12,326 nucleotides of DNA from Russula earlei (lineage: Eukaryota > Basidiomycota > Agaricomycetes > Russulales > Russulaceae). The position numbers and the translations under genes are program-made. The DNA lies in NCBI GenBank assembly GCA_025769875.1, contig JAGFNK010001242.1, forward strand, positions 1 to 12,326, written 5' to 3'. The notes below the pieces were generated by a model. That model saw nothing but the letters and a program-made list of their open reading frames with translations. It ran no database searches and had not been told where the DNA came from. Numbering within the stretch: the stretch's first letter is position 1; each line of letters starts with the position of its first letter. This document shows positions 1 through 8,383 of this stretch, in pieces.

Positions 1-519
1 TGTTGCTATGTGTATCACTGAGCCCTGGAAAGGCATTCAGGCAGGAGACACATACGTATATCGCCATAGTGTGCCCAGCCACCAGCGGCGAGTATCCCGT
101 ACCTAAATCGATGGGGCACCCAGAACGCCTGCCTGATGGCCCAAGCCATGACGACGCCAGCTATCCCGTAAAGCAGACCGGCGACGGTCAACGGTGCGAG
201 GGTGCTGATATTCTGGGGAGTGAACGCCGGAACATGCGGGAGAAGACCAGGCACGGCAAGGCGATATACTCTCTCGAGCCCCGATCAGCACAGCCGCAAT
301 GCGACATTGGGGCGGCGGGTGCCCCTTTCGATGAAACTTCGTACCAGTGCGATCTGGGCACAACCGCGCGCGGCTTGAGGAGGAAAGACGTTGGCCTTTG
401 TCAAGGCAAAGCCTGCACCGACATCCAGGAAGCTGAAAAATTGGAGTAGATCAACATGGATTCATCTACCCTCGCATAAGAACACGGACGTTCGTAAGAG
501 AGGTCGAATTGAAGTCCAT
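1..519 (-). CDS. PIN-like/auxin efflux carrier-family membrane transporter, 5' part, one-base frameshift
   Basis: Integral membrane transporter of the Mem_trans family (PF03547). Fungal members are presumed endomembrane or plasma-membrane carriers of unproven substrate. I read exons 470-519, 345-432, 56-268 and 1-5, with introns 433-469 (37 bases, unusually short), 269-344 and 6-55 (GTATGT donor, TAG acceptor). Splicing intron 3 rebuilds the family motif GDIPT exactly at the window edge. Other family motifs are FALTKANVFPPQAARG, YIALPCLVFSR, VPAFTPQNIS and FWVPHRFRYGIL. They correspond to the first four membrane segments, so most of the transporter lies beyond the left edge. Between YIALPCLVFSR and VPAFTPQNIS the frame slips by one missing base at about 233-236; all other junctions keep phase. 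The start at 519 is the only ATG giving an in-phase exon 1, but the short first intron leaves it uncertain. The frameshift is either real decay or a sequence error. Confidence 0.85.
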
Positions 520-1100
520 ACGAGAGAACCCGTGGATACCATGTCAAACTGGCAGTCTAGGAGATGTCGAAGGCTCGCACGACAAACCGCCCGGGGGCAT
601 TTTATGGGAGGCAGTTACATTGCATTCTAAATCCAGACCGCCGGTCTGAAAAAAAAAAAAGGTGTGAAAAGAAACCCTGCTTTGTGCATCGTTCGTGAGG
701 CATCGAGTCACTTACGCAACCTGGACTTGGGGCTAGACGGCGGCAACTAACGCAGGACACGGCGTTCGGTTGGCCCGAGCGGTACGTACGTACTCTGGGT
801 CACGGGATGGTGTGTGCCGTAAAATCTCCAATGGTCTGCAGGGGGAGACAAAAACGCAAGACAAAGTGGGAGCGCACACTGGAGTTTTGACTTCCGGCCA
901 TGGACCCGTCGTCACCGTCATGACGGCCGTGTCGTCGCTGTGGGGTTGACGCAAGCAAAGAAATGAAGGCAAAAAGAAAAAAGTCATATGGCGAAGGGGC
1001 GATGTGCATCTGAGGCAATTGGCCTGTAGCGAAGAAGGGTGTAACTCAAGACCGCTGCCATGAGCCATACAACAACGACAATACTAGTCCTAATGACAAG
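520..1100. other. Intergenic region between transporter 5' end and FunK1 3' end
   Basis: This stretch lies upstream of the minus-strand transporter and downstream of the minus-strand kinase, so it should hold the transporter promoter and the kinase 3' UTR and terminator. I see no family-like protein in any frame. The only distinct structure is a small hairpin (cagacc at 635-640, ggtctg at 644-649, 3-base loop) followed at once by a run of A at 650-660. Read on the minus strand, that run is a T tract about 130 bases upstream of the transporter ATG, a position usual for fungal promoter pyrimidine tracts. Confidence 0.5.
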
Positions 1101-3327
1101 TCACGCCGGACGAAGCCGCTTTTCTGATGAGCCCTCCTTCTCGCCGTTCTGCCTGAGAGATGATCTTGACGTTGACCTCTTCGACGAGAACCGATTTTCC
1201 CGACCAAGATAAGATATCTTTTGTTTCTCAGCATGCTCGACCTCCGGCCACTTCGGCCACTGAATTTCAAGTGATTTTCGGAATATCGACATCACTTCTT
1301 GATGGTCAACCAGAAGGCGTAAGTAACGTTGGATATCCTCTTCATTTACACGTAGTTCAGGTAGTTCAGATCTTGGTGGACCAAAGTTTAGATCGTCCGT
1401 CGGTTGATTACCTATTCCCAAATATCGAGCCTTGAAAAATGGAAGGAGGGAGTGGATCAATCCAGTGAGCGGCCGGTTGTCCAATATTTTAAAGTCATTT
1501 GTGTCACCCTTGGACATCCAGTTCCTCTTACTAGCAGAGCCCACAGTCGAAAATGCAGGAGGGTTGAACAGATCGTTCATAACAACCCCTCGTTCTTCAG
1601 GAGTCCAAGAATTGCGTAGGAATCTAATGCTGATCCAAAAGACGACGTAGAATGTCGATTCCAAGTCATGAACGAGTGTGTGATTGATTGTAGGGTCCTT
1701 AACAAGATCGGCGGCCATGAACTGCCAGGTGCCCTAAGTCCAATACATGAATACCCAGCATGTTGACATATATTTGATACTCACCGCACGAGCAGCGCGA
1801 CGTGGTCCATCCACTTGTGAATTCATGTCCCTACATAGATCCCAATCAATGAGAAGACCGCCATCAAACTTATCGTCATGTGTGATAAGAATGTTTCGGG
1901 CACTGATATCACGATGAAGGAACCCGCATCTGTAGGCGGATTCGTGAGCTACGGGAGTACTGATTCAGTAAACTTCCATGATATCAAGATAAATCTCACC
2001 AATTAACGCTGCATAAACTGCACGCACCATTTCCCGACTACAATCAAAGCTGTTGAGGGGCTGACCAATGTCGTCCAGTATGAGACGGTAGTGGCGATGA
2101 GGTTTTATGGGACCATTCGGGTCCCTTGTGAAGTGGTCGGTTTGCGTTGAATGATATTTATCGTAGCCAATATCTGCCGAATTCGAGCAATGCGGGACAT
2201 TACGCACTGCATTGGCTTTGAACCTCGAATAAACGTCGCCTTCCCTCGGTACTCCTGCTATGACAGGTCTCCAAGAATCCTTCATGAAAATGCTCCTCTT
2301 CCTTTGAACATCGTAACCGATAGAGGTTCGAGTCCAACGACCGACTGGAATCCAAGGCAATGCAAGCGGGGGGGCGATGACGTATTCCGGGGCTTCTCCG
2401 GTGACAGAGTTCGGAATAGTAATAACCAACAATGGGGTCAATCCCCGGAGTTCCTTGACAGCTTCGACAGCGACCCGGGTGTCTTCAGAGTTGGCTAGTC
2501 TGACAGTGGTGTCCCAGCCTCGTTCTTGAGGTGATGAGCGGTCGAATAGAATGAAAAACTCGAGCAACTCAGGTGCCGTATCGTAGTACATTGGTTCAGT
2601 AACGATAGCGCCGCTACGGTCCCACCTAATGAGTCGTGCATAGTCCGAGCATATCAGAACAGAGAATATGTGGGTCCGATACTGCGCGCTCATATGCGAG
2701 GCGGCATAGGCTATAATTTGGCCACAAGCAAGGCGAGGATTGTGAGCCTTTTTCAGGAATCCATCAGGGGTGATGTTGGAGCTATTGATGAAAGGATCGT
2801 CTCGTTTGAACTCGATGAAGAGCTCGATGATGGAAGAATCGGTGCCATGGTATGGATGTTCTCGGGAATATACCGAGCAATCCGGTTTAATTTTGAAGGG
2901 AAAATCGGTCTTCCCCTTTTCCTCTGACTTTGAGGTATCATAAAGTTGAAGCTTTGATAGGTGAGGCGTAATCGCGTTTACCTGAGAGAAAAAATAGATC
3001 CGAGAGTAAAACAAAATTATTCATGCACGTACAAATGGTTCATACATATCTGTCTCTCTACTTAGGTTGACAACGTCTTTGAACATGTTTTTTCGACCAT
3101 GGCACATCTGGGACCGACAACTTATCCCGGGGAAGGAAGGTGGACAGGAAAGTGGTAGCGAGCATGGGACCCAAAAAATGTCGTGACATTTCATCTGCTA
3201 GAGATAGATAGTGTTCTTCAAGAGGCCGGTGTCTATCTCCGAAGCGATAAAGAGTGCGACTGCCTGTATTTATGGGTGTAGAGAATCCGGAATTGCTGGG
3301 AAGAACAAGACTGGAATCCGAAGCCAT
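1101..3327 (-). CDS. FunK1-type fungal protein kinase (copy 1), nearly intact, one-base frameshift in exon 1
   Basis: Predicted Ser/Thr-type kinase of the expanded FunK1 family of mushroom-forming fungi, whose substrates are unknown. Exons are 3033-3327, 2000-2981, 1785-1948 and 1101-1733. The three introns (2982-3032, 1949-1999, 1734-1784) are each exactly 51 bases and each contains an in-frame stop. With one A removed from the A6 run (T run 3088-3093), the protein is about 690 residues. Kinase features are a nucleotide loop near 311-320, Lys332 in IFMKDSW, Glu346 in EGDVY, HRDISARNIL (HRD 437-439), LIDWDL (DWD 460-462 in the DFG place), GTWQFMAADL and HDLESTFYV. All catalytic residues are present. 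A long N-terminal half precedes the kinase and contains the conserved RWDRSGAI motif. The tail after about residue 650 is basic and Ser-rich. The start at 3327 matches the family N-terminus, including HFLGPM and FLSTFLP. The frameshift may be a homopolymer error or early inactivation. Confidence 0.92.
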
Positions 3328-3429
3328 TGAAGTCGATTATTAAATTGTTCAATGTGGCCCACAACATACCTACTGACATTTATTTGGCTCCTTGTTTATG
3401 CCAACCTCATTGGCTCTACTCCGTTTGCC
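3328..3429. promoter_or_regulatory. Probable promoter region of FunK1 copy 1
   Basis: About 100 bases lie between the kinase ATG and the GC-rich block. An AT-rich patch (3338-3347) sits just upstream of the start on the minus strand. I see no clear TATA box, and the assignment rests on position only. Confidence 0.25.
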
Positions 3430-3767
3430 CACTTACTGCCGTCCCAGTCACGCTCGCCGCCGCCGCAGCGTCAGCATCCCCAGTCGGCGCTGGATCAGTC
3501 TCGCCCATAGCCGGCGTCTCATCCCTCGTCCACAGATGCCACAGTCTCGTCTAAGGCTTCATCCGTACCCTCAGCCTCAGCCGTCTCCATCTCCGTCTCA
3601 TCCGCCGCGCCTAGTGTCGGCACCGTCCATGTGCCCTCAGTCTCAGTATCGCCACCAGCTGTCTTAACGCCCGCTGCCGGAGCGTCTGTATCGCCAGTCG
3701 CCGTAACATCCGTATCGCCCCCGCCATCGCGTCCGTCTCGCCAGTCCAGTCAGCTCAAATTATCTCA
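3430..3767. repeat. GC-rich low-complexity block, Ser/Pro/Ala/Val-type coding pattern
   Basis: The block is built from imperfect short repeats of tcNgt, gtatcgcc and cctcag words and is far richer in G, C and CpG than the palindrome next to it. On the plus strand, one frame reads almost only Ala, Ser, Pro, Val and Thr (3327-3554). A second frame continues the same composition from about 3523 until a stop near 3785, as if a frameshift near 3525 had broken one Ser/Ala-rich segment. On the minus strand, one open frame of about 240 bases reads as an acidic Asp/Glu/Thr/Gly-rich stretch with repeated GDTD. Neither frame has a recognisable domain or a supported gene start. It may be a relic of a mucin-like linker or simply a degenerate microsatellite. 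Confidence 0.5.
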
Positions 3768-4174
3768 CACGACGGGCAGGAAGGGATAAGTCGACTCTGC
3801 TTATAGTCAACTCAGTGGACAATAAAAGTAAAATATTTCAAGTGCTGAGTAGGCTCTGTTGCGGCCACAAATTATATTACATAAGTAATGACCTTAGTTG
3901 AGCACGAAAAATGTGACAAAAAAGGTTAAATATGGAGAGTCTACTCATTCCGGCACAACTTTTAGCCCTATCCTGGCTAAAAGTTGTGCCGGAATGAGTA
4001 GACTCTCCATATTTAACCTTTTTTGTCACATTTTTCGTGCTCAACTAAGGTCATTACTTATGTAATATAATTTGTGGCCGCAACAGAGCCTACTCAGCAC
4101 TTGAAATATTTTACTTTTATTGTCCACTGAGTTGACTATAAGCAGACTTGACTTATCCCTTCCTGCCCGTTGTG
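3768..4174. mobile_element. Fold-back (MITE-like) element, 200-bp inverted arms with 7-base loop
   Basis: The left arm 3768-3967 and right arm 3975-4174 are reverse complements with only three mismatches by eye, all near the outer ends. They are joined by the 7-base spacer ctatcct (3968-3974). The element is AT-rich and carries no family-like coding sequence; short open frames across it are by-products of the symmetry. A transcript from either strand would fold into one long hairpin. The design fits a non-autonomous fold-back transposon or MITE. It sits upstream of FunK1 copy 1 and downstream of the decayed FunK1 copy 2. An assembly fold-back artefact is possible, but the outer mismatches and the extra module copies beside it argue against that. 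Confidence 0.8.
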
Positions 4175-4262
4175 CACGATGGACAGGAATGGATAAGTCC
4201 AGTCCACTAAAACTCAACTCAGTGGTCAATAAAGGTGAAATATATTGACCACTGAATTGACT
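4175..4262. repeat. Extra re-inverted copies of the fold-back end module
   Basis: Positions 4181-4244 repeat, with divergence, the outer end of the left arm (3774-3838) in the same orientation: ggNcaggaaNggataagtc, then caactcagtgg, caataaa and aaatat. The module is therefore inverted relative to the adjacent right arm, with the symmetry centre at gtgcac (4172-4177). A further partial copy in the opposite orientation follows, so caactcagtggtcaat (4215-4230) and attgaccactgaattg (4244-4259) form another near-perfect stem. The order of module orientations is plus, minus, plus, minus. Confidence 0.75.
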
Positions 4263-5285
4263 CAGCTCAGATTACAAATTATTTTAAAACAATTGATTGA
4301 TTTGTTGCCCTCTCCTCATGCATCGCATTATTGTAAATATGTCAACCCAAACAATTAGAACTTAGTCAAATGCTTAAGAGAGGGCAGCTCAGTTCCCAAG
4401 TTATGTAACCTAAGATGCAACATGAGTCGCCCCGAATCACCAGGGGATCATATACACTTAATTTGCCCGATCAATTTAGCCTTAGCAGACTCGGATAAAC
4501 TTAACACAATGTCGTATGTTAATACATGGATTTATATTGAATAAATCAAGACATAAAGTGCATCCACAAATATGACACCAAATTTTGAATAGGAATGGTC
4601 TACTCATTACATGGCGATAATTGGCCAATGGGGATCAATCGCACCCGATGGGGATCAATCACCTTGATGACAGAGACTGACCACACAGATTAAACTCAAT
4701 GCAAAGATCTGGGCTTTACATTTTGTTACAATTTTACTCGAGCCAAATAATATAGTGAGCATTCTTATAATTGAATCTTGTTTGTATTTTCCCACTAAGA
4801 ACCAAGTCTGTGCTGAAGGCAGCGGGCAGTGGCTTGCTGAGTTCGCGAAAACACACACAAAAGAAGGGACAAAACAGGTCTCTTGTTCCAAGGCATAACT
4901 AGAGTGTTTACATACAAGACGCGATCTATGAGAGAGGGGGATATTGGGGGATTGGGGAGACAGAAAGATGTGAGTTGGGAGTGCAATACATGGATGTGGA
5001 ACAAGATGAGCCAGAGCGATGAGCTGCGAAATGAGGCATAAGTACAAATCCAGAACAGTATCGTTGACTCAGGTAAACAAAACTGATCAGTAACAAGTGA
5101 GTCAAAGGGAACAAATGGAGTCGGAGGCCAAGTAACTAGGGAGTCCAAATTCGTAGCAAGACAGAAACTGAGGAGTAGTGTACAAAGGGTCCGCAAAGCG
5201 ATGATGATGGAAATCATCAGGGCACTGAGCCCTCGCATCCGACTGTGGTGATGACAGTGAAAGGCAGCAGAGCGCATCTTAGTGG
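4263..5285. other. AT-rich non-coding region
   Basis: No supported gene was found. Two overlapping minus-strand frames of 130 and 164 codons are hydrophobic and Leu/Ser-rich because the plus strand is purine-rich. They have no domain, no conserved motif and no splice-supported extension. The only clear structure is a short tandem duplication at 4628-4660, listed separately. Confidence 0.5.
4617..4660 (+). repeat. Dispersed repeat, copy A, with internal 20-bp tandem duplication
   Basis: The 24 bases at 4617-4640 contain the perfect palindrome attggccaat followed by gggg and atcaatc. The word atggggatcaatc occurs at 4628-4640 and again at 4648-4660, a 20-base period. A related sequence occurs at 8040-8079, so the two copies flank the decayed FunK1 copy 2 in direct orientation about 3.4 kb apart. 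Confidence 0.6.
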
Positions 5286-7768
5286 TCACAGTGAGGCAAT
5301 GCGATGAAAGAGGGTCGAGAGCTGGCTTGGCAGCGGAGGTGGAACCAGTACATGATGAAAGAGAGTCGAGAGCAATGACACAGGGCTGGAATGGGATGCC
5401 GCCTTACAGCAGGACACTGTGTGACGACGTACTAAAGAATTACCCTGGACAGCCTTGCAAGACAGCCGATGAGCTATACCTGGAAAGTGAAGATCCTTTT
5501 GGTGGATATCATCCTCTAACTTTTTGTTGAACAATAGACCCTTTGCTACACAGCTATCATCATATTTAGCCTTGCACTTGCGGCAGCCCCTGCTGAATGT
5601 TGGATCATGACCAAGGATGTTCTTTGATAGGCTGCCATCATCGTCGGACCAATTTTTGGATTCCAGGTTCCATGTTATGAGATTCAAGACCCATTCAGAA
5701 GAACAAAGCTTCTTGTGAGCGTCCTTGACCTCCGTCCGGACATTCCTCTCCTATTGAGGTTCAGGCATAATTGATTTGGGGTTAATATCATCATAGAAGG
5801 TTTTAAGAAGGGTGCGCAACTCTTCAATGATCTGGCGGCATGGTTCCAGGACAAAACCAAATGAATCTGGGTGAAGTATTAGTTTGTGTAGGAAAGATAG
5901 CTTTCCGTCATCCACGTCTCTGTATCCATCAAATACATGTTGCATATCTTGTGATTGGCCCTCAATCACAGAATGTCGGCATTTCATGACAATATAAATA
6001 AGAACCCAGTAAAAGGATTCAATATCATCTGAAATTTGATGAGATCAAGCATGAGGGTGTAATAAAAGTCCTGTTGATATGAACTGCCATGTACCCTGAA
6101 CATGAAGTCAATTCGCCACGCATAGGGGATAAACAGATCATACCATGTGGGAGGGTTGTCTCTGCCGGGTCACATCCATCCTCTTGGACATGTCCCAGTC
6201 AATCAATAAACCTGATCGATCTGGGGTGATCAGAATGTTTCCTGCACTCACATCCCGATGTAAAATTTTTGCTTTGTCATATGTGTCCGTATGAGCTGTT
6301 CCAAATTGTCAAACAACAAACTTAAACATAACGCCAATCCTCACCAATCATAGCATCCCGAATGACCTGGCATAGCTCCCAAGTCGATCTGAACGTACTC
6401 AGCAGCTGTCTGAGCATGTTCAAGACAAGTCGGTAGTGAACATATTGTTTGACGCGCGGTGTACCGGGACACCAAATACAATTGTGATAGCCACCTATCA
6501 CATAGTCTTGTGTCCTTGTGCTTTGTACATCGAGTGGATGCTCCGGTGTCAACAGCACGTCACCAGCTGGACCCAACCTTGGAATGTAATGCACTTTTGC
6601 TTCTTTCAAATTGCAATAAATATCCCCTTCTTTCTCGATACCTGGGAAATCAGTATGCCAGTAATCTTTGAGGTAAACCAGTTCATTCCGTTTGACGTCA
6701 TGGCAGACAAATCCAAACGTCGACCGACCAAAAAGGGTTCTCATCTCCCATATTGGTTTCCATGTGATATAGGGCTTCGGCTGTCTGTCCGTGGCATGAT
6801 CATCATTGATGAGAATCTGGCGAAGGTCTTCAACTTCAATTTTCTCGATGTCCATGTATGCCGCCAGTGTGGACTGTGCATCACCAACCCCCTTATCATT
6901 CTTTGAGACCGAGGTGACAGTGGTGTCGTATCCATGCTGGGCAAAAGTGAGAGAGTTAAGCCTCCAGATGAATTCGAAAAGGGTGTTGGGATCTTTGGCC
7001 CAATCGAATAGCTCGGTATAGATAGCACCACTGCGATCCCATCGCAGTAGTCGCCCTTTTGTCTTTCCAAAGAGGATGATCGAGTAAGAGAACACCCAAA
7101 ACTGTGAACGATGGATAGAAGTGGCATAATGTGTGAGTTGACCACACACACGATATGCGTGCTCAGTCCACCTAACATGACACTCAAGCCCACCCTCTTG
7201 CCTCATATGTGTAAGGTTGCGAAAAATGTCCTCTTTTTCCTTTTTGTTTTTGATCCACACATCCACCACTCTCCAGTCCAGTGAGGTCAGCCGCTCGTTT
7301 TCCTGATGACCTTCCCTTTTCCGATAGATAACGATGTCTGGTCCCCTTGGATTGCCTTATCTTGCTTAACAGTGGTGTTGACGAATGTGAGATTATCAGC
7401 AAGGCCGGATGTTTTGATTGCCTGTATCTGTCATGTACATGAGCATGGATCCCCCCTTGAATGTGGGGACTGACAAAGTGATCCTCATTGTGTGAGATGG
7501 AGTGCTTGTCGAAGCTGATGATGCGCTCTGTCTTTCAAGCTTGGCTTGCTTCTGGCATGAATTCCGAGAGGAATTCAGCTATTGGCATAGGCCTGATGAA
7601 TTTGTCACATATGTTCCAGGTCATGTCCTTATATCTCTCTGAAGCTAGCTTTTGAGGTGTGGATGTGTGTGTGTGACTTCCTGATAGGTTGTATTTTAGA
7701 GGTGAAGTAGTTATAGTTAGACTACCTTGCTCGGTTTGAGGCGGCATGCTGGGACGGATGATGGCCAT
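5286..7768 (-). pseudogene. FunK1-type protein kinase (copy 2), decayed
   Basis: This is a second FunK1-family kinase in the same orientation as copy 1. The start at 7768 gives a family-like N-terminus (KFIRPMPIAEFLSEFMP). The main exon reads from about 7300 to 6345, followed by introns 6296-6344 and 6096-6143, an exon at 6144-6295 and the last exon from 6095. Both introns sit at the same codon positions as in copy 1 (in the residue after DAMI, and just before GTWQF). Kinase motifs remain: VYLKDYW, HRDVSAGNIL, LIDWDM and GTWQFIS. Damage includes TGA at 7535-7537, at least two frame changes between about 7430 and 7335 (before QAIKTSG and before PDIVIY), TGA at 6045-6047 inside HPHA/SHQISDDIES, and TAG at 5751-5753. 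The frame stays open and family-like past 5751 (SSEWVLNLITWNL, NWSDDD), so the tail once ran on, possibly to 5286. Some changes near the N-terminus could hide unrecognised introns, but the stops inside conserved exons cannot. Confidence 0.88.
5303..5373. repeat. Short direct repeat, 20 bp, 51-base period
   Basis: gatgaaagagggtcgagagc (5303-5322) recurs at 5354-5373 with one mismatch. The bases between do not match, so this is an isolated direct repeat rather than a tandem array. In the minus-strand frame that continues from FunK1 copy 2 it produces LSTLFH twice. Confidence 0.6.
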
Positions 7769-8383
7769 GTTGTGAGATGAGACAAAGAAAAGGTGAGGAC
7801 CACGTACTGCAATCAGTATGAGGTCCCGCAGTCAATGATTCTCTCTTAACTCTAATCTTAAAACAGGTTGTGTGCAGCAGCAATTACATGTACGATATGA
7901 ATGATCACTTCGACGTACATACTCAAGTGAAACCAGGGTGGTTCAGGGTGCGCGAGCTCACTTGCTTAAGTATCTGCCTACTACACGGCCACGGCCAGTG
8001 AAACCCGGAGAACCACAGGCCGTAAGTGCCTTATCAGCAATAATTGGCCAATGGGGGTGGGGGATCAATCTCCCCGATGAAGGAGATATGCTTTCATGCA
8101 AATTCTCCTGGCAAAATGCTGGATCTGGCATGCTCACGTATGTAAAGTGTTTTGTGAATCTGGTCAGGAATGCTCGTTGTTCAGCCAGCCTGAGGCAGAT
8201 CTATGATCCCAGTGACATCGTACACTTTTGCCAGGCCATAGTGTCAAGTGCAAGGAGTTCATATCAATGGCATGTATTAAGTTTGAAGTGTCATATCATA
8301 GTAAATCTACAAGGACTGTATCAACCATGGAATGTATTGACATTGTCATGAACAACCTGTTATGGTACATGCTATATCATTTA
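7769..8383. other. Region upstream of FunK1 copy 2; no supported gene
   Basis: This stretch should contain the old promoter of FunK1 copy 2. A 137-codon plus-strand frame (7938-8351, GTG start) covers most of it. It has no recognisable domain or motif and overlaps the dispersed repeat at 8040, so I do not call it a gene. Confidence 0.4.
8040..8079 (+). repeat. Dispersed repeat, copy B
   Basis: The sequence ataattggccaatgggg is followed by a 7-base insertion and then gatcaatc, and after a short gap by cccgatg. These match copy A at 4617-4650 in order and orientation. Copy B lacks the 20-base tandem duplication seen in copy A. Confidence 0.55.

Noticed and set aside
3..449. Plus-strand 148-codon open frame at the left edge
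   Set aside because: It is antisense to the transporter, whose minus-strand exons carry clear family motifs and matching splice sites. The plus-strand protein has none.
733..1068. Minus-strand 111-codon frame between transporter and kinase
   Set aside because: There is no motif or splice support, and it sits in the kinase 3' flank. It is likely chance in GC-rich spacer.
2325..2335. ggttcgagtcc, a match to a tRNA B-box
   Set aside because: It lies inside a conserved FunK1 exon, with no A-box, anticodon arm or acceptor stem at the right distances.
4041..4229. Minus-strand 62-codon frame inside the palindrome
   Set aside because: It crosses the arm and the re-inverted module, and its mirror image exists in the other arm, so it is a by-product of the inverted repeat.
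4655..5289. Overlapping hydrophobic minus-strand frames (130 and 164 codons)
   Set aside because: The hydrophobicity follows from the purine-rich plus strand. No consistent membrane topology or known family is seen, and the two frames compete for the same DNA.
4617..8079. The flanking repeats as LTRs of a retrotransposon
   Set aside because: The match is only about 35 bases with gaps. No TG...CA ends, primer-binding site, or gag/pol sequence lies between; the interior is a kinase pseudogene.
7938..8351. Plus-strand 137-codon frame
   Set aside because: It has a non-ATG start and no recognised domain, and it runs through a dispersed repeat, so it cannot be supported as a gene.
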